From a virus, in IMG/VR virus record IMGVR_UViG_3300033552_000022, positions 1-41,743 of that record: 41,743 nt of DNA; one strand, 5' to 3'. Both the position numbers and the translations under genes were made by a program. The notes below the pieces were generated by a model. The model searched no databases and was not told the origin of the DNA. It saw only the letters and a list, made by a program, of their open reading frames with translations. Every line of letters begins with the position of its first letter. The first letter of the stretch is position 1. This document shows, piece after piece, positions 1-7,080 of this stretch.

Positions 1-109
1 AAAACCGCACATTGCTAGCGTCAGTCCATGCGCCAATCGGCATCTCGGACGATGACAGGTCTTTGATGACACCGATAGAGCCACAGTTCGGCACTTCAAC
101 CTTAGCCAT
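1..109 (-). CDS. Nozzle protein, 5' fragment (duplicate of the gene at 40178-41725)
   Basis: The ATG at 107-109 and the following 36 codons are identical to the start of the gene beginning at 41725. The fragment is cut by the window edge. It is not a separate gene, only the overlap of the circular map. Confidence 0.9.
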   Translation of the reverse strand, partial: MAKVEVPNCGSIGVIKDLSSSEMPIGAWTDASNVRF

Positions 110-127
110 GCTTATGCCTTCGGCTTT
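1..127. repeat. Terminal direct repeat, left copy
   Basis: Bases 1-127 match 41617-41743 exactly. 127 is a common maximum k-mer of short-read assemblers, so this is most simply the assembly overlap of a closed circle or circularly permuted molecule, not a biological repeat. It holds the 5' end of the nozzle gene and the last codons of the 86-aa gene. Confidence 0.95.
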
Positions 128-372
128 TTGAGCTTTGCGCGCAATGCGACAGCTTTGACCTCAAGTGCGGCCAGCTTTACCTTGTCGTTCTCACGCAGCG
201 GACGAATGCTTGCCAAGTCGAGTGCCATCAATTCGGCTTCGATCTGTGCATCGAGAAATTCAGGGCTTGGGCCAGCAGCTTTGCGTGCGTCGATATCCGT
301 GGTTTCGTCAGCAGTGGCTGCACGGGTTACTTGACGCTGCTCTTTTACGTCCCAGTAGTCAATTGTGTACAT
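112..372 (-). CDS. Small structural-operon protein, possibly tail-fibre associated
   Basis: 86 aa, charged and mostly helical in appearance, with a Lys-rich C-terminus (KLKKPKA). It lies 9 bp after the tail-fibre gene and its stop is 2 bp from the nozzle start, so it is translated as part of the virion operon. A small gene directly behind a fibre gene is often a fibre assembly factor. No diagnostic motif is visible, so that role is inference from position. Confidence 0.7.
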   Translation of the reverse strand: MYTIDYWDVKEQRQVTRAATADETTDIDARKAAGPSPEFLDAQIEAELMALDLASIRPLRENDKVKLAALEVKAVALRAKLKKPKA

Positions 373-381
373 GTCGAGCCT

Positions 382-1569
382 TTACGAGTTGGAGATGCCA
401 TAGATTCGGATGCTGCCGCCAGCGACGAAGGTCGCCCCAGTAGACCAATAGAAGCGAATCCCTGACACCGTATTCGCAGCCTTGTAAGCTGCCGCCGCTT
501 CAGTTGCCGCAAACGCCGCCGCCGAGTCCTCGTACACAGCTTCAGCAAAAGCTGATTTCAGTAACGTCGCGCTATTGACGCCGGAAACCGTCAGCGTGAA
601 GTTGATGCCTTTCCCGGCGCTTGCGACGTTGCCGCCAATCGAAAGCGAAGTAGTGGCTGCGGAACTTGCTGCGCCGTTTGTTGCGACATTGATGTAATTA
701 GCGGCAGTATCGACAGCGCCAGCGGTTGCAAACCGGGCAACCAATTGATCTGTTGCAGCGCCAGTGAGTCGCAAACCAGCGCCGACGATTAACAGTGAAT
801 CAAAGTCAGCACCAAACGCCGTTAGGGCATCCAATTGAGCCGCTGCGGTAGGGGTGATTGTGGCCAGCAGCGCAAGGCCAGCTTTCACAGCGCGGCCATT
901 TGCACGCACATAGCTGATAACGCGGCCAATGTTTGCGCCGTCGCCGCGAATGGTCATCATGTCGCCCGCTGCCGTGGCGATGTTGGCAGCGCCAGGGAGG
1001 ATGAGTGCAGCACCATGCGTTAGCGTTAGTGCGCCGTCAAAAACTACGGTGCGCTCTGCGCCATTAGGAATGGTCACGCCCGTGATCGTCGTAGTGCCGG
1101 TTGCATGACGCAAATCACCATCGGGTGAGGATAGGTCCAGTGTGGCCGCGCTGGCGATATCGGCGCCCTTGATGCCCAGTTCGGAGAACGACGCTGTGGT
1201 GCCGTCCGTGCGCAGGAACTTGCCCACGTTGCCGGTCTGGCCGGGGAGGGCAGCGCTCAGAGCCACTGTGTTGACGAAATCAAGAGTGGCGTAGGCCGTC
1301 CCGCTAGCCCCAAACGCCGCCGTGATGCCGTAGGTCGTCGCCGGGAACGTGTGGGCGCCAAGCCACGTCTGACCAGCGATCAGCCCGCGAGCCGTCACCG
1401 TGTTCAGTTGCGTATGCGTCATCGTGACCGCGCCCGTAATCGCCGGGAACGAGTTTTTGAGCACGGATTTAACCAGGCGCAGATGATCGTCACCCGCTGA
1501 CTTAGGATCGGAGGCGGTCGGATTGGTGGTAACCAAATCCGAAATGTGAGTGCCGGTTTCTAATGCCAT
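382..1569 (-). CDS. Tail fibre protein
   Basis: 395 aa. The N-terminus (ISDLVTTNPTASDPKSAGDD, followed by HLRLVKSVLKNSFP) is a pattern common at the virion-attachment end of phage fibres. The remainder is Ala/Gly/Thr-rich low-complexity sequence expected of beta-structured fibre repeats, with a distinct C-terminal segment (SGIRFYWSTGATFVAGGSIRI) likely to form the receptor-facing tip. It follows the adaptor gene by 8 bp in the late operon. Together with the 574-aa spike-like protein it would make two receptor-binding candidates in one virion. Confidence 0.8.
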   Translation of the reverse strand: MALETGTHISDLVTTNPTASDPKSAGDDHLRLVKSVLKNSFPAITGAVTMTHTQLNTVTARGLIAGQTWLGAHTFPATTYGITAAFGASGTAYATLDFVNTVALSAALPGQTGNVGKFLRTDGTTASFSELGIKGADIASAATLDLSSPDGDLRHATGTTTITGVTIPNGAERTVVFDGALTLTHGAALILPGAANIATAAGDMMTIRGDGANIGRVISYVRANGRAVKAGLALLATITPTAAAQLDALTAFGADFDSLLIVGAGLRLTGAATDQLVARFATAGAVDTAANYINVATNGAASSAATTSLSIGGNVASAGKGINFTLTVSGVNSATLLKSAFAEAVYEDSAAAFAATEAAAAYKAANTVSGIRFYWSTGATFVAGGSIRIYGISNS

Positions 1570-1577
1570 GATGTTCC

Positions 1578-2192
1578 TTAGCTGCGAACGTCAGTACGGA
1601 CGCGCATGTTGCCGCCCGACTGCCAATCGATTGTGTTGACGCTGTTGATAGCGTCGAGAAATTTGCCTTCCCACCGAGCGCCGTTCACGTCGTCGCGGGT
1701 GATTTCGCGGCTTTCGGCCAGCACGCCATACAGGTAGACGTTTGGCCACTTGGTCAGCAGCGCGTTGGTGCTCGCAGCTTCGGTCAGTGGCGCCACCGAA
1801 CCGCTGTAGACGATCGCAACCGTGTACGCAGCGTCAGGCGTCGGCCCGAAGTGCAGGTTGTCGCCAATGATCGTGTACGCACGCGGCGCACCCGTGTAGC
1901 TGGCGAAGCTGTACGCGTTAGCGAACTGCTCGGGCGTCATGTAGTCGAGACTGCCGCCCAGCGCTGCGATGGATAGCGACTGGATGCCCAGCAGGGCGCT
2001 TGGCAGGGGCGTAGTGACCGTCCCGGCAACCGTGCTGACGCTTCCCGCCGTATCCATCAAGCGCGTGCGCAGCAGGGCCGCAATGCGCTTCTCGGCTAAT
2101 GCGATCAGGTCGGGAATATCGCCTGCCATATCCGAGCGATGCAGACGGCGCATTGCTGCCGCAGTCAGATCGGTGTAGGTGGCGAGAGTCAC
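1578..2192 (-). CDS. Head-to-tail adaptor protein (SU10/P22 gp4-like)
   Basis: 204 aa. The start, MTLATYTDLTAAAMRRLHRS, followed by a helical stretch with IPDLIALAEKRI, is the typical opening of short-tailed-phage adaptors that form a ring under the portal. The length suits the family. The ATG overlaps the end of the upstream 101-aa gene by 4 bp (ATGA-type coupling). The fibre gene follows, so the order is adaptor, fibre, nozzle. No enzymatic motif is expected or seen. Confidence 0.75.
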   Translation of the reverse strand: MTLATYTDLTAAAMRRLHRSDMAGDIPDLIALAEKRIAALLRTRLMDTAGSVSTVAGTVTTPLPSALLGIQSLSIAALGGSLDYMTPEQFANAYSFASYTGAPRAYTIIGDNLHFGPTPDAAYTVAIVYSGSVAPLTEAASTNALLTKWPNVYLYGVLAESREITRDDVNGARWEGKFLDAINSVNTIDWQSGGNMRVRTDVRS

Positions 2193-2494
2193 AGCGCGCC
2201 TTTCCAGATGCGGAAATCAGCATTTTCGGGGTTCTGCATGATCGCCTTTATATGGCATTCTTCTGCCATAAATTCCGCATAGGTCACGCCGGTCTCGTTC
2301 ATGTATTTTTCAATCATGACGTTTCCAATGCGCCCGACAAACCTCATTTCGGACGACCCGTGATTGCCCTCGTTGTGCTGCCGCTTGCACCATTCGGCAA
2401 TCGCGGTGCAGTCCTGCGAACTGGCGATAATTAGCCGCCCGTCCTGCTCGGCCATCGTCGTGCTAAGCGCGGAGGCGCTAGATTCGTGTGTCAT
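2189..2494 (-). CDS. Hypothetical late-operon protein
   Basis: 101 aa, not recognised. The start at 2494 is chosen because AAGGA lies 5-6 bases upstream; longer readings would run into the terminator hairpin at 2511-2534. The protein has a central segment with SSQDCTAIAEWCKRQHNEG and a C-terminal half rich in Met and Glu. It is coupled by a 4-bp overlap to the adaptor gene, so it may act at the head-tail junction or in assembly. That role is inferred only from position. Confidence 0.7.
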   Translation of the reverse strand: MTHESSASALSTTMAEQDGRLIIASSQDCTAIAEWCKRQHNEGNHGSSEMRFVGRIGNVMIEKYMNETGVTYAEFMAEECHIKAIMQNPENADFRIWKGAL

Positions 2495-2510
2495 GGCTGT
2501 CCTTGGGCGT

Positions 2511-2534
2511 AAAAAAACCCGCTCGCTGGCGGGT
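2511..2534 (-). terminator. Intrinsic terminator after the spike gene
   Basis: On the minus strand a 6-bp stem (ACCCGC/GCGGGT) with a 6-base loop is followed by seven T. It sits between the 574-aa gene stop (2544) and the next start (2494), inside the late operon. Confidence 0.8.
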
Positions 2535-2543
2535 CTTGATCTA

Positions 2544-4268
2544 CTAAACATCGGTTGTCAAAGTCGGCGCGCCGTATTGCAAGCTTGGCCGGAAGATGAC
2601 ACAGGACGCCGTGCGATTATCCGCGCCCCACGATCCCCCACGACCGAACGTTGTACCTGCAATGATGTTTCCTGCTGTGTCTTCCCATAGGTCAAGCACG
2701 TTACCAATGGCCGTGTACTGGTAGTTGTACACTTTTGCAGCAAGCGCCCAATCCATACCATTCATGGATGTCCAAAAGTGATGGTAGCGATCACCTGTGA
2801 TGGCGTCGTTGAGTGGAGCACTGGCAGTACGCAAGCTGCCGTAAATCATCGCCCCCGAAGAGTGCCGCAAAGCAATTAGGGGTGGAATATTACCTGTGCG
2901 TGGAATTACTTTGCCTTGTGTTACGTAGCGTAAAGCCGGGTCAATGGCGCAGGACGAATACGCGTTAATCAGCTTAGTGGACAGTTCCGGGTTGGTGTCG
3001 GAATCCGGCAGGCCGTAGATTCTGCCTTCTGGTGTAAAGATAAGATCACCAAACCGGCGAAGCTCATCACCATAAGAAATCGTCCAGCCTGGCGTAGCAG
3101 CAATTTGTGCATGCGTAGCGTTGGCAATTGGTGGGGCGCTCTTACCGTCCCAACCGATAATCGCGTTCTCGTCGTCGCCATCACCTGTCAAGAAATAGAT
3201 GATGCGTGTGTACGGGTCTTGAATGACACTGTGGAAGTGGTCAAAGCGGTGTGTACCGTCTGTATTGAATTCGAGCAGCTTGGTAAAGCTTACGCCATCG
3301 TTAGTAGACCGCCATACAATAGCTTGATCGTTCAGGCCACCTGACGTGCGGGGTGTGCCATTACCGGCCCCGGCCACGTTGTACTCTGCAAACAAGATTA
3401 CGTTGTCAGTACCAACACGCGCCTCACACAGCGAGCGTTGGTGCAGAGCGTGGATGCCAGCAGTACCTGAGCCTGTAACCGTACCATTTAGCGAGCCTAT
3501 ATGCAGCGACACCTGGCGATTTCCGTAGGTGCCACCTGTCGTATAGTCGGTCCCTGCTTTGTCCGTAGTGGGATTGAACCGCAGCAGGTAACGATGTGCG
3601 TACCCAGCAGTTGCATGGTGTCCAATGGCCATTACTAAGCAATTCCCCGTCCGCAGTTTCCACACATGCTGAATCAGAGCGCCTGCCCCGCCAATAACCG
3701 TACTACCGTCGTTTGTGTACACCGACTGCGTGGTGACGCCAGAGGCATCCAAGTTGAAGGCGAAAAAGCTTGTGTTTGTGCCAGCACCCGTAACGATGTC
3801 ACCAGTAAACTTGTACAGTTGCTTGGCGAAGTTGCCGAGACTCGCCCCGGTCATCACGTAGGTGCCAGCGCTTGTTTCAAAGAACGGGCGCACGTCGCGT
3901 CGGGCGAGAATCGACAGGGACGCCGAGGGAGCCGCAAGGATGGCAGGGCCGGGGGTTAGTGCCACCACACCGTCCATAGTGCACTCAACCGCGCCGTTAT
4001 TGCTGCCGATACGGCGGAAATAGAGCTTATCAACGGCAAGGTTGGCCGGCAGCGTAACGCCTTCGTTGCGCCCCAACTTGAGCCATCCGGCGCTGTTGAG
4101 TTGATAGGCAACATCACTGTCTTGCAATGCGCCTGTGTTCACCACTGTCACAGCGGTGGTTTCAGCGGTATAAGGGAACAGCGTCCCGGCGCTACTCGGA
4201 GTGGCGGTTACTGCTGCGGACTGCGCGACAGTTGTAATGCTGCCTGAAACTTGGGTATTCTTTGGCAT
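2544..4268 (-). CDS. Spike-like protein with sialidase/BNR-type propeller features
   Basis: 574 aa. The C-terminal two thirds look like a beta-propeller. WRSTNDGVSF fits the Asp-box pattern S-x-(D/N)-x-G-x-(S/T)-(W/F), and a second box-like stretch, WTSMNGMDW, lies near the C-terminus. Phrases such as RYLLRFNPTT, RIIYFLTGD and DELRRFGDLIFTPEGRIYGL read like propeller blades. The N-terminal ~120 residues resemble a virion-anchoring or decoration domain. Asp-boxes are seen in sialidases and other glycosidases, so this could be a glycan-cleaving or glycan-binding receptor protein. The catalytic arginine triad of sialidases cannot be assigned by eye. Confidence 0.6.
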   Translation of the reverse strand: MPKNTQVSGSITTVAQSAAVTATPSSAGTLFPYTAETTAVTVVNTGALQDSDVAYQLNSAGWLKLGRNEGVTLPANLAVDKLYFRRIGSNNGAVECTMDGVVALTPGPAILAAPSASLSILARRDVRPFFETSAGTYVMTGASLGNFAKQLYKFTGDIVTGAGTNTSFFAFNLDASGVTTQSVYTNDGSTVIGGAGALIQHVWKLRTGNCLVMAIGHHATAGYAHRYLLRFNPTTDKAGTDYTTGGTYGNRQVSLHIGSLNGTVTGSGTAGIHALHQRSLCEARVGTDNVILFAEYNVAGAGNGTPRTSGGLNDQAIVWRSTNDGVSFTKLLEFNTDGTHRFDHFHSVIQDPYTRIIYFLTGDGDDENAIIGWDGKSAPPIANATHAQIAATPGWTISYGDELRRFGDLIFTPEGRIYGLPDSDTNPELSTKLINAYSSCAIDPALRYVTQGKVIPRTGNIPPLIALRHSSGAMIYGSLRTASAPLNDAITGDRYHHFWTSMNGMDWALAAKVYNYQYTAIGNVLDLWEDTAGNIIAGTTFGRGGSWGADNRTASCVIFRPSLQYGAPTLTTDV

Positions 4269-4277
4269 GGCGAGTCC

Positions 4278-4574
4278 TTAGCAGTCTTCGATTGGCGTGA
4301 CGTTGACCACGCCAGCGGCGGTGTCTTGAATGGCTGCGACGTGCGTGACGCCGCGAGGGACTGCGATCACGACTGCATCGGCGGGGCTGACAAGCATGTC
4401 GGTCGCTACAGCGCTAGCCGAGCCAATGCCCAGCGTTACGCGAGCGTTTGCAGTAGCGGAAATCCGCACAAAGCTTGGCAATGCGCCGCTCGACGCGACA
4501 GGGATTGCGGAGCTGGCGGACGCTGCGCCGGTCACGATGTTCGTGCCGGTCTTTGTGACGGTGATGAAGTTCAT
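4278..4574 (-). CDS. Small capsid-associated protein, possible decoration protein
   Basis: 98 aa from an ATG at 4574 preceded by AAGGA (spacer 6). It is Ala/Val/Ser/Thr-rich with alternating hydrophobic positions (ATANARVTLGIGSASAVATD), suggesting a beta-sandwich. It lies right after the capsid gene, separated by a strong terminator, and just before the spike gene. Position and composition suit a head decoration or anchor protein, but no family is recognised. Confidence 0.6.
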   Translation of the reverse strand: MNFITVTKTGTNIVTGAASASSAIPVASSGALPSFVRISATANARVTLGIGSASAVATDMLVSPADAVVIAVPRGVTHVAAIQDTAAGVVNVTPIEDC

Positions 4575-4596
4575 CAGTTTTCCTTGTGTTGCGGCC

Positions 4597-4623
4597 AAAA
4601 AAAAGCGACCCCGAAGGGCCGCT
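4597..4623 (-). terminator. Strong intrinsic terminator after the capsid gene
   Basis: On the minus strand an 8-bp stem (AGCGGCCC/GGGTCGCT) closed by a TTCG tetraloop is followed by eight T. It lies directly downstream of the capsid gene and would boost capsid message relative to later genes. Confidence 0.9.
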
Positions 4624-4641
4624 CTACTGCGCTGCTATGGC

Positions 4642-5568
4642 TTAGGCGATATCGAGGATCGCGCCATTAGCTGCTGGGTTGATACACTCAAGCGTGCCTT
4701 CCATGACGATCTGCTTGCGGTCGGAGTCGCCAGTCTTGGCCAATTCCGTCTGCTGCCATGGCGACAGGGTGGCGAAGGCCCACTTGTCGGGCTGCAACAT
4801 CCACACGTCACGCGAGCGCTGTTGCAGGTTGACGACGGCCTTGTAGGTGCCGAAGTCCGACGCGTACACGTCAACCGACGCCATCAGGCGCTTGTCGTCT
4901 GCGTCCTTCTGGCGAACCGCATTACCGGCGAACGCCGAGAACGTTTGCTTTGCCAGCGTACCCATCATCAGGACGGTTGGGCGGCCGCCTGCGGTGTACA
5001 CCTTCTGCGCTACGTCTTTCAGCAGCGCTTCGGTGAATGCTCGGGTGGTGCCATCGGTCTGCGCCACGTTGGTGACGTAGTTCGGGGCGGCATAGCCGAC
5101 ACCGGACGACACATTGGCTGCATTCATCCAGCCTGGCAGGCCACGCAGTTGACGCGGTGCGGTAGCGGTGACGCTGTTGCGGGTCAGAGCGAATTCCAGA
5201 TCAAGCTTCATTTCGGCCGATTTCAGGGCCAATTGCTTGTTCATTTCGCCCTTGCTGCCTGCCTTATCGACGGCTTCCTGGGTGCGCGACACGCTGGCGA
5301 CTTCTTTGAGAATCTGCGTGCGGTTACCGAGGCGAACTTGTGGCGTCACGGCGGTGGCGGTCGAGTCGTCGCCCTCAGCGTGCGCGTTCACGCCAGCGGC
5401 GCGCAGTGCTTGGGTTTGCCATTCGTGCAGCGTGTTATTCGCCTTGGCTTTGCCGATCATGCTGTAGAACGGCGTCTCGGACGGCGTAATACGGTCGATG
5501 ATATCGGTCAGGTCTTCGCGGTTGCCGATTGCTGCGGTTGATACGTGGGTATTGGTTGGTGCGGCCAT
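4642..5568 (-). CDS. Major capsid protein (SU10-like, DUF5309 type)
   Basis: 308 aa. It opens with MAAPTNTHVSTAAIGNREDL and has ITPSETPFYSMIGK, features of the SU10-type HK97-fold capsid family, whose members are near this length. LEFALTRNSVT and the C-terminal NPAANGAILDI are also in keeping. It follows the scaffold gene by 21 bp with a good ribosome site (AAGGAGCC) and is followed by a strong terminator, as expected for the most abundant virion protein. It is assembled around the scaffold onto the portal. Confidence 0.85.
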   Translation of the reverse strand: MAAPTNTHVSTAAIGNREDLTDIIDRITPSETPFYSMIGKAKANNTLHEWQTQALRAAGVNAHAEGDDSTATAVTPQVRLGNRTQILKEVASVSRTQEAVDKAGSKGEMNKQLALKSAEMKLDLEFALTRNSVTATAPRQLRGLPGWMNAANVSSGVGYAAPNYVTNVAQTDGTTRAFTEALLKDVAQKVYTAGGRPTVLMMGTLAKQTFSAFAGNAVRQKDADDKRLMASVDVYASDFGTYKAVVNLQQRSRDVWMLQPDKWAFATLSPWQQTELAKTGDSDRKQIVMEGTLECINPAANGAILDIA

Positions 5569-5589
5569 GGTAGGCTCCTTAAATTTGGA

Positions 5590-6543
5590 TTACGAAAGAG
5601 CAGCAAAGGCGTTCGCGGCGTCGTTGATCGACCCGGTTTCGCCAAGGCGCTTCATTGCGGTTGTTCGTTTGTCAGGTGCGCCCGTGGCAGTGGTGCCGGA
5701 GCGTTCAACCTTGGTTGGCAGTGGCGCGATCTTCTTGACCGCCTTGCCGGCACGCTCGATAAGCGCGTCGTATTCCATGGCTTTCTTTGCCAGGAGAACG
5801 GCTCGGTGATCACCGAAATCACGCTCGGAACCCTCGAAGCCTTGCGAGCTGAGGTATTCCTTAATTGCGCCGGATTCGGCCTTGGCTTTCACAGGGTCTT
5901 TCCATGCAGGTAGCTTGGCCGTGAGTTGTTCCCACTGCTGCGCCCGATAGGTCTTCTGTGCTTCGGCTTGTTCCTGCTGATGCTGTTGATTGATCTGGCC
6001 GAGTTCCTGCTGAGCCTGAGCGAGCCGCGCTTGCCCTTCGCGAAGGGTGTGCTGCTTGATCAGGTACTCTTGCGGGTCGTTCTGTGCCAGTTCTTGGGTC
6101 AGTTCGGATGCGAGATGATCCAACCCGCTCTGTGTGGAAATAGCGAAGTTGTTCAACTGTTGAGCGTAATGCTGACGCTCTTGGCGGGCCTTGGCGGTCT
6201 CGGCTTCGGCGGTTTTCACCGTCTCTGCTGCTGCCATGGTCTTCTGCGTGTAGTCCTTCGTGCGCAGGCCGCTTTTGTAGTTCTCTGCGATCTGTTCCTT
6301 GGTCAGCTTGACTGTCTTGCCGTCGATTTCGACGGTGAAGCCATCTACGTCCGGGTCAGGCTCGTTTGCGTCTTGGTCGTCGTCATCGCCCGATAAATCC
6401 TGCTTGGCGAGCCGTTCGGCTGCTGCTTCGGGTGATTCGTCGTCCTGCGATTCATTCTCGTTTGGGCTATCGCCACCCAAAAGGGAAGAAAACGCATCTG
6501 CTGCGCTGTTTGCGTCCAATGCGCCGCTGTCTTCTGTGCTCAT
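5590..6543 (-). CDS. Capsid scaffold protein
   Basis: 317 aa. The N-terminal ~75 residues are acidic (many D/E, including SGDDDDQDANEPDPDVDG). A central Gln/Ala/Glu-rich coiled coil spans roughly residues 100-190, and the C-terminus is basic-to-mixed with KRTTAMKRLGETGSINDAAN, a pattern shared by many podoviral scaffolds. It sits between the portal group and the capsid. The ATG follows AAGGA, and two tandem terminators and a conserved GNRA hairpin lie immediately upstream, so its message is probably regulated separately. Confidence 0.8.
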   Translation of the reverse strand: MSTEDSGALDANSAADAFSSLLGGDSPNENESQDDESPEAAAERLAKQDLSGDDDDQDANEPDPDVDGFTVEIDGKTVKLTKEQIAENYKSGLRTKDYTQKTMAAAETVKTAEAETAKARQERQHYAQQLNNFAISTQSGLDHLASELTQELAQNDPQEYLIKQHTLREGQARLAQAQQELGQINQQHQQEQAEAQKTYRAQQWEQLTAKLPAWKDPVKAKAESGAIKEYLSSQGFEGSERDFGDHRAVLLAKKAMEYDALIERAGKAVKKIAPLPTKVERSGTTATGAPDKRTTAMKRLGETGSINDAANAFAALS

Positions 6544-6559
6544 GCTGTCTGTCCTTCGC

Positions 6560-6581
6560 TGGATGCCTCACGGCGTGTCCA
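6560..6581 (-). promoter_or_regulatory. Conserved leader hairpin (scaffold copy)
   Basis: On the minus strand a GCC/GGC stem closed by a GTGA (GNRA-type) tetraloop is flanked by an outer TGGA/TCCA stem. It ends 17 bases before the scaffold ATG. A near-identical 22-base element lies before TerS (11004-11025) and a related one before the portal (9396-9416). Confidence 0.5.
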
Positions 6582-6621
6582 AAAATGCCCGTTTGGGCGT
6601 AAAAAAAGCCCCGGAGGGCTG
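6581..6621 (-). terminator. Two tandem intrinsic terminators
   Basis: Minus-strand transcription first meets an AGCCC/GGGCT hairpin followed by seven T (6601-6621). It then meets a GCCC/GGGC hairpin followed by five T (6581-6599). Both lie between the portal-linked small genes and the scaffold gene. Confidence 0.75.
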
Positions 6622-6622
6622 C

Positions 6623-6970
6623 TTACAACACGACGATATCGCCGTCTGATACTTGATACGCCGGCTGACCGATCGCCACTACTGAGCTGCTACCGTTAGG
6701 CAGTTCAAACAGGGCAGGGCGCTCGTCAGGGAACCAGATGCACGTAACTTGGCGCGACTCAGCGCGGGCTGCTGTTATGACTCCCAGCCAATCGCATCCT
6801 TTGCCTTTGTCAGCATGCTTTGCTTCGATTGCAGGTGCCGGAGGTGGTCCGCTGCTATCCGTCCGTCCTCCATCGCCGCTCGTAGCGTGGCTTCCAGCTT
6901 TTCCGAGAGCTTGATCATCAGGTAGAGTTTTTCCCTTCCTTCGCTGTCGCGTGCGGGTGACTGTTTCCAT
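6623..6970 (-). CDS. Small overlapping ORF, start uncertain
   Basis: The C-terminal ~55 codons read as a plausible protein: GVITAARAESRQVTCIWFP to YQVSDGDIVVL, with alternating hydrophobics. The first 60 codons lie entirely inside the 101-aa gene in another frame and look like low-complexity shadow. The only ATG/GTG/TTG before the good part is at 6970. A true start near 6779, coupled to the TAA of the 101-aa gene, would need a rare start codon such as ATA. The coordinates therefore give the outer limit. Confidence 0.35.
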   Translation of the reverse strand: METVTRTRQRRKGKTLPDDQALGKAGSHATSGDGGRTDSSGPPPAPAIEAKHADKGKGCDWLGVITAARAESRQVTCIWFPDERPALFELPNGSSSVVAIGQPAYQVSDGDIVVL

Positions 6971-7080
6971 GCTTCCGTGTACTCCTGTTTGATATCAGCA
7001 AACGCGGCTGCGAATGCTTCGTTTTCCAGCACCAGGCGCGCTTGATCGCCGTCATAGATGCGTTGTTCAACTGTCCGCAC
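6775..7080 (-). CDS. Portal-linked hypothetical protein
   Basis: 101 aa from a GTG at 7080, preceded by AAGGAGC with 6-base spacing, overlapping the portal end by 14 bp. It is mainly alpha-helical and charged (RLVLENEAFAAAFADIKQEY, EKLEATLRAAMEDGRIA). Small helical proteins directly behind portal genes are common in podoviruses and may assist DNA packaging. No family was recognised. Confidence 0.7.
   Translation of the reverse strand: MRTVEQRIYDGDQARLVLENEAFAAAFADIKQEYTEAWKQSPARDSEGREKLYLMIKLSEKLEATLRAAMEDGRIAADHLRHLQSKQSMLTKAKDAIGWES

Noticed and set aside
382-1569. Diversity-generating retroelement at the fibre gene, as in some short-tailed phages
   Set aside because: No reverse transcriptase and no template/variable repeat pair seen anywhere in the window.
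4330-5541. 403-codon plus-strand ORF across the capsid gene
   Set aside because: Antisense shadow of the capsid gene; Arg/Gly/His-rich with no ribosome site or family features.
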